64,000 nucleotides of DNA, taken from the NCBI RefSeq assembly GCF_032854445.1, contig NW_027018161.1, positions 1-64,000 on the forward strand, read 5' to 3'. The position numbers were made by a program, and so were the translations under genes. This document shows positions 48,301 to 62,342 of this stretch, piece after piece (within the stretch, counting starts at the first letter, position 1; each line of letters opens with the position of its first letter). The stretch comes from Liolophura sinensis. Taxonomy: Eukaryota; Mollusca; Polyplacophora; Chitonida; Chitonidae. The notes beneath the pieces are model-generated. The model was not told the DNA's origin and made no database searches. It worked only from the letters and a program-made list of their open reading frames with translations.

Positions 48301-51300
48301 ATTGAGATTGTCTTGCACTTAGAAGTAAGGCAATTGCTGGGTGAGTTAAATGGGCTTAGCCCAAAGATTTGACGTCTTCTGGGCTACCGATGGGCACATA
48401 ACTTATAGTCAAAAGTTGAATATAGTAATGACCAGTCGCGATTGTACAGAGTACAGTGTAGCCGATTTCAATTAACAAAAAGACCAGGCAAAAATGCAAA
48501 AGTGGAAAAACTGTTCCAGTGCTGCTGGTAAGAGGCTAATCCGACGTATTTTGTGACGAGAAATCGAATGGTGCAAACCGCGTTGCTCTCCGACCAATAC
48601 TTTTGGCTGTAGCGACAATTCAATGATCATTGATGTCACAATCACGTGCCCAGCAACGGCTCTTACTCCATGGAAACCATGGATATTTGCAACTTTTTAA
48701 CAGCTGCCGATGCCTGGCCCAATTCCGCATCTTTTGGCACCTTATAAATGTGGGTCAGTGTTTAGTTGTACTTTTTACAGCAGACTGTATCAAGTGCCTT
48801 TTGTTTTTTATGTACAAATGGTCTGGTTTTTCTACACGTAGATAAAGACATTGAGATTGTCTTCGACTTAGAAGTAAGACAATTGCTGGGTGAGTTAAAT
48901 GTTCTTGGCCCAAAGATTTCAGGTCTTCTGGGCCACCGAAGGGCACATAACTTATAGTCAAAAGTTGAATATAGTAATGACCAGTCGCGATTGTACAGAG
49001 TACAGTGTAGCCGATTTCAATTAACAAAAAGACCAGGCAAAAATGCAAAATTGGAAAAACTGTTCCAGTGCTGCTGGGTAAGAGGCTAATCCGAAGTATT
49101 TTGTGACGAGAAATCGAATGGTGCAATCCGCGTTGCTCTCCGACCAATACTTTTGGCTGTAGCGACAATTGAATGATCATTTATGTCATAATCACGTGCG
49201 TAGCAACGGCTCTTACTCCATGGAAACCAGGGAAATTTGCAATTTTTCAACAGCTGCCGATGCCTGGCTCAATTCCGCATCTTTTGGCACCTTATTCATG
49301 TGGGTCTGTGGTCAGTTGTACTTTTTACAGCAGACTGTATCAAGTACCTTGTGTTTTTTATGTACAAATGGTCTGGTTTTTCTACACGTAGATAAAGACA
49401 TTGAGATTGTCTTGGACTTAGAAGTAAGACAATTGCTTGGTAAGTTAAATGGGCTTGGCCCAAAGATTTCAGGTCTTCTGGGCCACCGAAGGGCACATAA
49501 CTTATAGTCAAAAGTTGAATATAGTAATGACCAGTCGCGATTGTACAGAGTACAGTGTAGCCGATTTCAATTAACAAAAAGACCAGGTAAAAATGCAAAA
49601 TTGGAAAAACTGTTCAGTGCTGCTGGTAAGAGCCTAATCTGACGTATTTTGTGACGAGAAATCAAATGGTGCAAACCGCGTTGCTCTCCGACCAATACTT
49701 TTGGCTGTAGTGACAATTGAATGATCATTTATGTCATAATCACGTGCCCAGCAACGGCTCTTACTCCATGGAAACCAGGGAAATTTGCAATTTTTCAACA
49801 GCTGCCGATGCCTGGCTCAATTCCGCATCTTTTGGCACCTTACTGAAGTGGGTCAGTGTTCAGTTGTACTTTTTACAGCAGACTGTATCAAGTACCTTGT
49901 GTTTTTCACGTACAAATGGTGTGGTTTTTCTACACGTAGATAAAGACATTGAGATTGTCTTCGACTTAGAAGTAAGGCAATTGCTGGGTGAGTTAAATGG
50001 GCTTAGCCCAAAGATTTCAGGTCTTCTGGGCTACCGAAGGGCACATAACTTATAGTCAAAAGTTGAATATAGTAATGACCAGTCGCGATTGTACAGAGTA
50101 CAGTGTAGCCGATTTCAATTAACAAAAAGACCAGGTAAAAATGCAAAAGTGGAAAAACTGTTCCAGTGCTGCTGGTAAGTGGCTAATCCGACGTATTTTG
50201 TGACGAGAAATCGAATGGTGCAATCCGCGTTGCTCTCCGACCAATACTTTTGGCTGTAGCGACAATTGAATGATCATTGATGTCATAATCACGTGCCCAG
50301 CAACGGCTCTTACTCCATGGAAACCAGGGATATTTGCAATTTTTCAACAGCTGCCGATGCCTGGCTCAATTCCGAATCTTTTGGCACCTTATTGAAGTGG
50401 GTCAGTGTTCAGTTGTACTTTTTACAGCAGACTGTATCAAGCACCTTGTGTTTTTTATGTACAAATGGTGTGGTTTTTCTACACGTAGATAAAGACATTG
50501 AGATTGTCTTGCACTTAGAAGTAAGGCAATTGCTGGGTGAGTTAAATGGGCTTAGCCCAAAGATTTCAGGTCTTCTGGGCTACCGATGGGCACATAACTT
50601 ATAGTCAAAAGTTGAATATAGTAATGACCAGTCGCGATTGTACAGAGTACAGTGTAGCCGATTTCAATTAACAAAAAGACCAGGCAAAAATGCAAAAGTG
50701 GAAAAACTGTTCCAGTGCTGCTGGTAAGAGGCTAATCGACGTATTTTGTGACGAGAAATCGAATGGTGCAAACCGCGTTGCTCTCCGACCAATACTTTTG
50801 GCTGTAGCGACAATTCAATGATCATTGATGTCACAATCACGTGCCCAGCAACGGCTCTTACTCCATGGAAACCATGGATATTTGCAACTTTTTAACAGCT
50901 GCCGATGCCTGGCCCAATTCCGCATCTTTTGGCACCTTATAAATGTGGGTCAGTGTTTAGTTGTACTTTTTACAGCAGACTGTATCAAGTGCCTTTTGTT
51001 TTTTATGTACAAATGGTCTGGTTTTTCTACACGTAGATAAAGACATTGAGATTATCTTGGACTTAGAAGTAAGACAATGGCTGGGTGAGTTAAATGGGCT
51101 TGGCCCAAAGATTTCAGGTCTTCTGGGCTACCGAAGGGCACATAACATATAGTCAAAAGTTGAATATAGTAATGACCAGTCGCGATTGTACAGAGTACAG
51201 TGTAGCCGGTTTCAATTTACAAAAAGACCAGGCAAAAATGCAAAAGTGGAAAAACTGTTCCAGTGCTACTAGTAAGAGGCTAATCCGACGTATTTTGTGA

Positions 51301-54300
51301 CGAGAAATCGAATGGTGCAATCCGCGTTGTTTTCCGACCAATACTTTTGGCTGTAGCGACAAATGAATGATCATTTATGTCATAATTACGTGCCCAGCAA
51401 CGGCTCTTACTACATGGAAACCAGGGAAATTTGCAATTTTTCAACAGCTGCCGATGCCTGGCTCAATTCCGCATCTTTTGGCACCTTACTGAAGTGGGTC
51501 AGTGTTCAGTTGTACTTTTTACAGCAGACTGTATCAAGTACCTTGTGTTTTTCATGTACAAATGGTGTGGTTTTTCTACACGTAGATAAAGACATTGAGA
51601 TTGTCTTCGACTTAGAAGTAAGGCAATTGCTGGGTGAGTTAAATGGGCTTAGCCCAAAGATTTGACGTCTTCTGGGCTACCGAAGGGCACATAACATATA
51701 GTCAAAAGTTGAATATAGTAATGACCAGGCGCGATGGTACATAGTACAGTGTAGCCGATTTCAATTAACAAAAAGACCAGGCAAAAATGCAAAAGTGGAA
51801 AAACTGCTCCAGTGCTGCTGGTAAGAGGCTTATCCGACGTATTTTGTGACGAGAAATCGAATGGTGCAAACCGCGTTGCTCTCCGACCAATACTTTTGGC
51901 TGTAGCGACAAATGAATGATAATTGATGTCATAATCACGTGCCCAGCAACGGCTCTTACTCCATGGAAACCATGGATATTTGCAATTTTTTAACAGCTGC
52001 CGATGCCTGGCCCAATTCCGCATCTTTTGGCACCTTATAAATGTGGGTCAGTGTTTAGTTGTACTTTTTACAGCAGACTGTATCAAGTACCTTGTGTTTT
52101 TTATGTACAAATGGTCTGGTTTTTCTACACGTAGATAAAGACATTGAGATTGTCTTGGACTTAGAAGTAAGACAATTGCTTGGTAAGTTAAATGGGCTTA
52201 GCCCAAAGATTTCAGGTCTTCTGGGCCACCGAAGGGCACATAACTTATAGTCAAAAGTTGAATATAGTAATGACCAGTCGCGATTGTACAGAGTACAGTG
52301 TAGCCGATTTCAATTAACAAAAAGACCAGGCAAAAATGCAAAAGTGGAAAAACTGTTCCAGTGCTACTAGTAAGAGGCTAATCCGACGTATTTTGTGACG
52401 AGAAATCGAATGGTGCAATCCGCGTTGTTTTCCGACCAATACTTTTGGCTGTAGCGACAAATGAATGATCATTTATGTCATAATTACGTGCCCAGCAACG
52501 GCTCTTACTCCATGGAAACCAGGGAAATTTGCAATTTTTCAACAGCTGCCGATGCCTGGCTCAATTCCGCATCTTTTGGCACCTTACTGAAGTGGGTCAG
52601 TGTTCAGTTGTACTTTTTACAGCAGACTGTATCAAGTACCTTGTGTTTTTCATGTACAAATGGTGTGGTTTTTCTACACGTAGATAAAGACATTGAGATT
52701 GTCTTCGACTTAGAAGTAAGGCAATTGCTGGGTGAGTTAAATGGGCTTAGCCCAAAGATTTCAGGTCTTCTGGGCTACCGAAGGGCACATAACTTATAGT
52801 CAAAAGTTGAATATAGTAATGACCAGTCGCGATTGTACAGAGTACAGTGTAGCCGATTTCAATTAACAAAAAGACCAGGTAAAAATGCAAAAGTGGAAAA
52901 ACTGTTCCAGTGCTGCTGGTAAGTGGCTAATCCGACGTATTTTGTGACGAGAAATCGAATGGTGCAATCCGCGTTGCTCTCCGACCAATACTTTTGGCTG
53001 TAGCGACAATTGAATGATCATTGATGTCATAATCACGTGCCCAGCAACGGCTCTTACTCCATGGAAACCAGGGATATTTGCAATTTTTCAACAGCTGCCG
53101 ATGCCTGGCTCAATTCCGAATCTTTTGGCACCTTATTGAAGTGGGTCAGTGTTCAGTTGTACTTTTTACAGCAGACTGTATCAAGCACCTTGTGTTTTTT
53201 ATGTACAAATGGTGTGGTTTTTCTACACGTAGATAAAGACATTGAGATTGTCTTGCACTTAGAAGTAAGGCAATTGCTGGGTGAGTTAAATGGGCTTAGC
53301 CCAAAGATTTGACGTCTTCTGGGCTACCGAAGGGCACATAACTTATAGTCAAAAGTTGAATATAGTAATGACCAGTCGCGATTGTACAGAGTACAGTGTA
53401 GCCGATTTCAATTAACAAAAAGACCAGGCAAAAATGCAAAATTGGAAAAACTGTTCCAGTGCTGCTGGTAAGAGGCTAATCCGACGTATTTTGTGACGAG
53501 AAATCGAATGGTGCAATCCGCGTTGCTCTCCGACCAATACTTTTGGCTGTAGCGACAATTGAATGATCATTGATGTCATAATCACGTGCGTAGCAACGGC
53601 TCTTACTCCATGGAAACCAGGGAAATTTGCAATTTTTCAACAGCTGCCGATGCCTGGCTCAATTCCGCATCTTTTGGCACCTTATTCATGTGGGTCTGTG
53701 GTCAGTTGTACTTTTTACAGCAGACTGTATCAAGTACCTTGTGTTTTTTATGTACAAATGGTCTGGTTTTTCTACACGTAGATAAAGACATTGAGATTGT
53801 CTTGGACTTAGAAGTAAGACAATTGCTTGGTAAGTTAAATGGGCTTGGCCCAAAGATTTCAGGTCTTCTGGGCCACCGAAGGGCACATAACTTATAGTCA
53901 AAAGTTGAATATAGTAATGACCAGTCGCGATTGTACAGAGTACAGTGTAGCCGATTTCAATTAACAAAAAGACCAGGTAAAAATGCAAAATTGGAAAAAC
54001 TGTTCCAGTGCTGCTGGTAAGAGCCTAATCTGACGTATTTTGTGACGAGAAATCAAATGGTGCAAACCGCGTTGCTCTCCGACCAATACTTTTGGCTGTA
54101 GTGACAATTGAATGATCATTTATGTCATAATCACGTGCCCAGCAACGGCTCTTACTCCATGGAAACCAGGGAAATTTGCAATTTTTCAACAGCTGCCGAT
54201 GCCTGGCTCAATTCCGCATCTTTTGGCACCTTACTGAAGTGGGTCAGTGTTCAGTTGTACTTTTTACAGCAGACTGTATCAAGTACCTTGTGTTTTTCAC

Positions 54301-55205
54301 GTACAAATGGTCTGGTTTTTGTACACGTAGATAAAGACATTGAGATTGTGTTGGACTTAGAAGTAAGGCAATTGCTGGGTGAGTTAAATGGGCTTAGCCC
54401 AAAGATTTCAGGTCTTCTGGGCCACCGAAGGGCACATAACTTATAGTCAAAAGTTGAATATAGTAATGACCAGTCGCGATTGTACAGAGTACAGTGTAGC
54501 CGATTTCAATTAACAAAAAGACCAGGCAAAAATGCAAAAGTGGAAAAACTGTTCCAGTGCTGCTGGTAAGAGGCTAATCCGACGTATTTTGTGACGAGAA
54601 ATCGAATGGTGCAAACCGCGTTGCTCTCCGACCAATACTTTTGGCTGTAGCGACAATTCAATGATCATTGATGTCATAATCACGTGCCCAGCAACGGCTC
54701 TTGCTCCATGGAAACCAGGGATATTTGCAATTTTTTAACAGCTGCCGATGCCTGGCCCAATTCCGCATCTTTTGGCACCTTATAAATGTGGGTCAGTGTT
54801 TAGTTGTACTTTTTACAGCAGACTGTATCATGTACCTTGTTTTTTTTATGTACAAATGGTCTGGTTTTTCTACACGTAGATAAAGACATTGAGATTGTCT
54901 TGGACTTAGAAGTAAGACAATTGCTTGGTAAGTTAAGTGGGCTTGGCCCAAAGATTTCAGGTCTTCTGGGCCACCGAAGGGCACATAACTTATAGTCAAA
55001 AGTTGAATATAGTAATGACCAGTCGCGATTGTACAGAGTACAGTGTAGCCGATTTCAATTAACAAAAAGACGAGGTAAAAATGCAAAATTGGAAAAACTG
55101 TTCCAGTGCTGCTGGTAAGAGCCTAACCTAACGTATTTTGTGACGAGAAATCAAATGGTGCAAACCGCGTTGCTCTCCGACCAATACTTTTGGCTGTAGT
55201 GACAA
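45325..55205 (+). repeat. region of 7- and 8-monomer spacing
   Basis: Type E copies (GACAAATGAATGATCATTTATG, ATAATTACGTG) start at 47521, 51363 and 52461. Type H copies (TTATTCATGTGGG together with CTTGGTAAGTTAAATGG) start at 46423, 49169 and 53559. Type F copies (CTTATTGAAGTGG, ATCAAGCACC) start at 48070, 50266, 53010 and 55206. Type G copies (CCATGGAAACCATGG, GCAACTTTTTAAC, AAGTGCCTTTTG) start at 48619 and 50814. By hand the order from 47521 is E F G H I F G E K E F H I X. H-H spacings are 5 then 8 monomers, and E-E spacings 7 then 2. Confidence 0.72.
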
Positions 55206-58200
55206 TTGAATGATCATTGATGTCATAATCACGTGCCCAGCAACGGCTCTTACTCCATGGAAACCAGGGAAATTTGCAATTTTTCAACAGCTGCCGATGC
55301 CTGGCTCAATTCCGAATCTTTTGGCACCTTATTGAAGTGGGTCAGTGTTCAGTTGTACTTTTTACAGCAGACTGTATCAAGCACCTTGTGTTTTTTATGT
55401 ACAAATGGTCTGGTTTTTCTACACGTAGATAAAGACATTGAGATTATCTTGGACTTAAAAGTAAGGCAATGGCTGGGTGAGTTAAATGGGCTTGGCCCAA
55501 AGATTTCAGGTCTTCTGGGCTACCGAAGGGCACATAACATATAGTCAAAAGTTGAATATAGTAATCACCAGTCGCGATTGTACAGAGTACAGTGTAGCCG
55601 GTTTCAATTTACAAAAAGACCAGGCAAAAATGCAAAAGTGGAAAAACTGTTCCAGTGCTACTAGTAAGAGGCTAATCCGACGTATTTTGTGACGAGAAAT
55701 CGAATGGTGTAATCCGCGTTGTTTTCCGACCAATACTTTTGGCTGTAGCGACAAATGAATGATCATTTATGTCATAATTACGTGCCCACCAACGGCTCTT
55801 ACTACATGGAAACCAGGGAAATTTGCAATTTTTCAACAGCTGCCGATGCCTGGCTCAATTCCGCATCTTTTGGCACCTTACTGAAGTGGGTCAGTGTTCA
55901 GTTGTACTTTTTACAGCAGACTGTATCAAGTACCTTGTGTTTTTCATGTACAAATGGTGTGGTTTTTCTACACGTAGATAAAGACATTGAGATTGTCTTC
56001 GACTTAGAAGTAAGGCAATTGCTGGGTGAGTTAAATGGGCTTAGCCCAAAGATTTGACGTCTTCTGGGCTACCGAAGGGCACATAACATATAGTCAAAAG
56101 TTGAATATAGTAATAACCAGGCGCGATGGTACATAGTACAGTGTAGCCGATTTCAATTAACAAAAAGACCAGGCAAAAATGCAAAAGTGGAAAAACTGCT
56201 CCAGTGCTGCTGGTAAGAGGCTAATCCGACGTATTTTGTGACGAGAAATCGAATGGTGCAAACCGCGTTGCTCTCCGACCAATCCTTTTGGCTGTAGCGA
56301 CAAATGAATGATCATTGATGTCATAATCACGTGCCCAGCAACGGCTCTTACTCCATAGAAACCATGGATATTTGCAATTTTTTAACAGCTGCCGATGCCT
56401 GGCCCAATTCCGCATCTTTTGGCACCTTATAAATGTGGGTCAGTGTTTAGTTGTACTTTTTACAGCAGACTGTATCAAGTACCTTGTGTTTTTTATGTAC
56501 AAATGGTCTGGTTTTTCTACACGTAGATAAAGACATTGAGATTGTCTTGCACTTAGAAGTAAGACAATTGCTGGGTGAGTTAAATGTTCTTGGCCCAAAG
56601 ATTTCAGGTCTTCTGGGCCACCGAAGGGCACATAACTTATAGTCAAAAGTTGAATATAGTAATGACCAGTCGCGATTGTACAGAGTACAGTGTAGCCGAT
56701 TTCAATTAACAAAAAGACCAGGCAAAAATGCAAAATTGGAAAAACTGTTCCAGTGCTGCTGGTAAGAGGCTAATCCGACGTATTTTGTGACGAGAAATCG
56801 AATGGTGCAATCCGCGTTGTTTTCCGACCAATACTTTTGGCTGTAGCGACAAATGAATGATCATTTATGTCATAATTACGTGCCCACCAACGGCTCTTAC
56901 TACATGGAAACCAGGGAAATTTGCAATTTTTCAACAGCTGCCGATGCCTGGCTCAATTCCGCATCTTTTGGCACCTTACTGAAGTGGGTCAGTGTTCAGT
57001 TGTACTTTTTACAGCAGACTGTATCAAGTACCTTGTGTTTTTCATGTACAAATGGTGTGGTTTTTCTACACGTAGATAAAGACATTGAGATTGTCTTCGA
57101 CTTAGAAGTAAGGCAATTGCTGGGTGAGTTAAATGGGCTTAGCCCAAAGATTTGACGTCTTCTGGGCTACCGAAGGGCACATAACATATAGTCAAAAGTT
57201 GAATATAGTAATAACCAGGCGCGATGGTACATAGTACAGTGTAGCCGATTTCAATTAACAAAAAGACCAGGCAAAAATGCAAAAGTGGAAAAACTGCTCC
57301 AGTGCTGCTGGTAAGAGGCTAATCCGACGTATTTTGTGACGAGAAATCGAATGGTGCAAACCGCGTTGCTCTCCGACCAATCCTTTTGGCTGTAGCGACA
57401 AATGAATGATCATTGATGTCATAATCACGTGCCCAGCAACGGCTCTTACTCCATGGAAACCATGGATATTTGCAATTTTTTAACAGCTGCCGATGCCTGG
57501 CCCAATTCCGCATCTTTTGGCACCTTATAAATGTGGGTCAGTGTTTAGTTGTACTTTTTACAGCAGACTGTATCAAGTACCTTGTGTTTTTTTATGTACA
57601 AATGGTCTGGTTTTTCTACACGTAGATAAAGACATTGAGATTGTCTTGCACTTAGAAGTAAGACAATTGCTGGGTGAGTTAAATGTTCTTGGCCCAAAGA
57701 TTTCAGGTCTTCTGGGCCACCGAAGGGCACATAACTTATAGTCAAAAGTTGAATATAGTAATGACCAGTCGCAATTGTACAGAGTACAGTGTAGCCGATT
57801 TCAATTAACAAAAAGACCAGGCAAAAATGCAAAATTGGAAAAACTGTTCCAGTGCTGCTGGTAAGAGGCTAATCCGACGTATTTTGTGACGAGAAATCGA
57901 ATGGTGCAATCCGCGTTGCTCTCCGACCAATACTTTTGGCTGTAGCGACAATTGAATGATCATTTATGTCATAATCACGTGCGTAGCAACGGCTCTTACT
58001 CCATGGAAACCAGGGAAATTTGCAATTTTTCAACAGCTGCCGATGCCTGGCCCAATTCCGCATCTTTTGGCACCTTATTCATGTGGGTCTGTGGTCAGTT
58101 GTACTTTTTACAGCAGACTGTATCAAGTACCTTGTTTTTTTTATGTACAAATGGTCTGGTTTTTCTACACGTAGATAAAGACATTGAGATTGTCTTGGAC

Positions 58201-58500
58201 TTAGAAGTAAGACAATTGCTTGGTAAGTTAAATGGGCTTGGCCCAAAGATTTCAGGTCTTCTGGGCCACCGAAGGGCACATAACTTATAGTCAAAAGTTG
58301 AATATAGTAATGACCAGTCGCGATTGTACAGAGTACAGTGTAGCCGATTTCAATTAACAAAAAGACCAGGTAAAAATGCAAAATTGGAAAAACTGTTCCA
58401 GTGCTGCTGGTAAGAGCCTAACCTAACGTATTTTGTGACGAGAAATCAAATGGTGCAAACCGCGTTGCTCTCCGACCAATACTTTTGGCTGTAGTGACAA
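55206..58500 (+). repeat. recent hexamer duplication, copy 1
   Basis: Six monomers in the order F E K E K H (55206, 55755, 56304, 56853, 57402, 57952) match the next six at 3,293-3,295 bp spacing. Shared private variants are GTAATCACCAG near 55561, GTGTAATCCGCG near 55707, GCCCACCAACGG near 55785, ATAACCAGGCGCG near 56113, CCAATCCTTTTGG near 56279, CTCCATAGAAACC near 56351, and GAGCCTAACCTAACG just upstream of each copy (near 55127 and 58414). Copy 1 has one extra T near 57590 and CGCAATTG near 57772. Confidence 0.9.
55755..57951 (+). repeat. nested dimer duplication (E-K, E-K), copy 1
   Basis: Within the hexamer, 55755-56852 and 56853-57951 are tandem 1,098-bp dimers with the same E and K variants (GCCCACCAACGG, CTCTTACTACATGG, ATAACCAGGCGCG, CCAATCCTTTTGG). 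The second K reads CTCCATGGAAACC where the first reads CTCCATAGAAACC, and the same difference is preserved in the downstream hexamer (59648 against 60744). The dimer duplication therefore predates the hexamer duplication. Confidence 0.85.
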
Positions 58501-61500
58501 TTGAATGATCATTGATGTCATAATCACGTGCCCAGCAACGGCTCTTACTCCATGGAAACCAGGGAAATTTGCAATTTTTCAACAGCTGCCGATGCCTGGC
58601 TCAATTCCGAATCTTTTGGCACCTTATTGAAGTGGGTCAGTGTTCAGTTGTACTTTTTACAGCAGACTGTATCAAGCACCTTGTGTTTTTTATGTACAAA
58701 TGGTCTGGTTTTTCTACACGTAGATAAAGACATTGAGATTATCTTGGACTTAAAAGTAAGGCAATGGCTGGGTGAGTTAAATGGGCTTGGCCCAAAGATT
58801 TCAGGTCTTCTGGGCTACCGAAGGGCACATAACATATAGTCAAAAGTTGAATATAGTAATCACCAGTCGCGATTGTACAGAGTACAGTGTAGCCGGTTTC
58901 AATTTACAAAAAGACCAGGCAAAAATGCAAAAGTGGAAAAACTGTTCCAGTGCTACTAGTAAGAGGCTAATCCGACGTATTTTGTGACGAGAAATCGAAT
59001 GGTGTAATCCGCGTTGTTTTCCGACCAATACTTTTGGCTGTAGCGACAAATGAATGATCATTTATGTCATAATTACGTGCCCACCAACGGCTCTTACTAC
59101 ATGGAAACCAGGGAAATTTGCAATTTTTCAACAGCTGCCGATGCCTGGCTCAATTCCGCATCTTTTGGCACCTTACTGAAGTGGGTCAGTGTTCAGTTGT
59201 ACTTTTTACAGCAGACTGTATCAAGTACCTTGTGTTTTTCATGTACAAATGGTGTGGTTTTTCTACACGTAGATAAAGACATTGAGATTGTCTTCGACTT
59301 AGAAGTAAGGCAATTGCTGGGTGAGTTAAATGGGCTTAGCCCAAAGATTTGACGTCTTCTGGGCTACCGAAGGGCACATAACATATAGTCAAAAGTTGAA
59401 TATAGTAATAACCAGGCGCGATGGTACATAGTACAGTGTAGCCGATTTCAATTAACAAAAAGACCAGGCAAAAATGCAAAAGTGGAAAAACTCCCCAGTG
59501 CTGCTGGTAAGAGGCTAATCCGACGTATTTTGTGACGAGAAATCGAATGGTGCAAACCGCGTTGCTCTCCGACCAATCCTTTTGGCTGTAGCGACAAATG
59601 AATGATCATTGATGTCATAATCACGTGCCCAGCAACGGCTCTTACTCCATAGAAACCATGGATATTTGCAATTTTTTAACAGCTGCCGATGCCTGGCCCA
59701 ATTCCGCATCTTTTGGCACCTTATAAATGTGGGTCAGTGTTTAGTTGTACTTTTTACAGCAGACTGTATCAAGTACCTTGTGTTTTTTATGTACAAATGG
59801 TCTGGTTTTTCTACACGTAGATAAAGACATTGAGATTGTCTTGCACTTAGAAGTAAGACAATTGCTGGGTGAGTTAAATGTTCTTGGCCCAAAGATTTCA
59901 GGTCTTCTGGGCCACCGAAGGGCACATAACTTATAGTCAAAAGTTGAATATAGTAATGACCAGTCGCGATTGTACAGAGTACAGTGTAGCCGATTTCAAT
60001 TAACAAAAAGACCAGGCAAAAATGCAAAATTGGAAAAACTGTTCCAGTGCTGCTGGTAAGAGGCTAATCCGACGTATTTTGTGACGAGAAATCGAATGGT
60101 GCAATCCGCGTTGTTTTCCGACCAATACTTTTGGCTGTAGCGACAAATGAATGATCATTTATGTCATAATTACGTGCCCACCAACGGCTCTTACTACATG
60201 GAAACCAGGGAAATTTGCAATTTTTCAACAGCTGCCGATGCCTGGCTCAATTCCGCATCTTTTGGCACCTTACTGAAGTGGGTCAGTGTTCAGTTGTACT
60301 TTTTACAGCAGACTGTATCAAGTACCTTGTGTTTTTCATGTACAAATGGTGTGGTTTTTCTACACGTAGATAAAGACATTGAGATTGTCTTCGACTTAGA
60401 AGTAAGGCAATTGCTGGGTGAGTTAAATGGGCTTAGCCCAAAGATTTGACGTCTTCTGGGCTACCGAAGGGCACATAACATATAGTCAAAAGTTGAATAT
60501 AGTAATAACCAGGCGCGATGGTACATAGTACAGTGTAGCCGATTTCAATTAACAAAAAGACCAGGCAAAAATGCAAAAGTGGAAAAACTGCTCCAGTGCT
60601 GCTGGTAAGAGGCTAATCCGACGTATTTTGTGACGAGAAATCGAATGGTGCAAACCGCGTTGCTCTCCGACCAATCCTTTTGGCTGTAGCGACAAATGAG
60701 TGATCATTGATGTCATAATCACGTGCCCAGCAACGGCTCTTACTCCATGGAAACCATGGATATTTGCAATTTTTTAACAGCTGCCGATGCCTGGCCCAAT
60801 TCCGCATCTTTTGGCACCTTATAAATGTGGGTCAGTGTTTAGTTGTACTTTTTACAGCAGACTGTATCAAGTACCTTGTGTTTTTTATGTACAAATGGTC
60901 TGGTTTTTCTACACGTAGATAAAGACATTGAGATTGTCTTGCACTTAGAAGTAAGACAATTGCTGGGTGAGTTAAATGTTCTTGGCCCAAAGATTTCAGG
61001 TCTTCTGGGCCACCGAAGGGCACATAACTTATAGTCAAAAGTTGAATATAGTAATGACCAGTCGCGATTGTACAGAGTACAGTGTAGCCGATTTCAATTA
61101 ACAAAAAGACCAGGCAAAAATGCAAAATTGGAAAAACTGTTCCAGTGCTGCTGGTAAGAGGCTAATCCGACGTATTTTGTGACGAGAAATCGAATGGTGC
61201 AATCCGCGTTGCTCTCCGACCAATACTTTTGGCTGTAGTGACAATTGAATGATCATTTATGTCATAATCACGTGCACAGCAACGGCTCTTACTCCATGGA
61301 AACCAGGGAAATTTGCAATTTTTCAACAGCTGCCGATGCCTGGCCCAATTCCGCATCTTTTGGCACCTTATTCATGTGGGTCTGTGGTCAGTTGTACTTT
61401 TTACAGCAGACTGTATCAAGTACCTTGTTTTTTTTATGTACAAATGGTCTGGTTTTTCTACACGTAGATAAAGACATTGAGATTGTCTTGGACTTAGAAG

Positions 61501-61793
61501 TAAGACAATTGCTTGGTAAGTTAAATGGGCTTGGCCCAAAGATTTCAGGTCTTCTGGGCCACCGAAGGGCACATAACTTATAGTCAAAAGTTGAATATAG
61601 TAATGACCAGTCGCGATTGTACAGAGTACAGTGTAGCCGATTTCAATTAACAAAAAGACCAGGTAAAAATGCAAAATTGGAAAAACTGTTCCAGTGCTGC
61701 TGGTAAGAGCCTAATCTAACGTATTTTGTGACGAGAAATCAAATGGTGCAAACCGCGTTGCTCTCCGACCAATACTTTTGGCTGTAGTGACAA
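58501..61793 (+). repeat. recent hexamer duplication, copy 2
   Basis: Near-identical to 55206-58500. Differences noticed are CTCCCCAGTG for CTGCTCCAGTG near 59491 (one base short), CAAATGAGTGATC near 60697, and in the last monomer CGTGCACAGC (61272) for CGTGCGTAGC (57979) with TAGTGACAATTG for TAGCGACAATTG. The following monomer (61794) matches 54108, so the duplication sits inside a longer I-X context that flanks it on both sides (54108-55205 and 61794-62890). Confidence 0.9.
59050..61244 (+). repeat. nested dimer duplication (E-K, E-K), copy 2
   Basis: Same structure as 55755-57951: dimers 59050-60146 and 60147-61244. The first K has CTCCATAGAAACC and the second CTCCATGGAAACC, as in the upstream hexamer. 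This allows the order of events to be read: dimer duplication, a G/A change in one K, then hexamer duplication. Confidence 0.85.
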
Positions 61794-62342
61794 TTGAATG
61801 ATCATTTATGTCATAATCACGTGCCCAGCAACGGCTCTTACTCCATGGAAACCAGGGAAATTTGCAATTTTTCAACAGCTGCCGATGCCTGGCTCAATTC
61901 CGCATCTTTTGGCACCTTACTGAAGTGGGTCAGTGTTCAGTTGTACTTTTTACAGCAGACTGTATCAAGTACCTTGTGTTTTTCACGTACAAATGGTCTG
62001 GTTTTTGTACACGTAGATAAAGACATTGAGATTGTCTTGGACTTAGAAGTAAGGCAATTGCTGGGTGAGTTAAATGGGCTTAGCCCAAAGATTTCAGGTC
62101 TTCTGGGCTACCGAAGGGCACATAACTTATAGTCAAAAGTTGAATATAGTAATGACCAGTCGCGATTGTACAGAGTACAGTGTAGCCGATTTCAATTAAC
62201 AAAAAGACCAGGCAAAAATGCAAAAGTGTAAAAACTGTTCCAGTGCTGCTGGTAAGAGGCTAATCCGACGTATTTTGTGACGAGAAATCGAATGGAGCAA
62301 ACTGCGTTGCTCTCCGACCTATACTTTTGGCTGTAGCGACAA

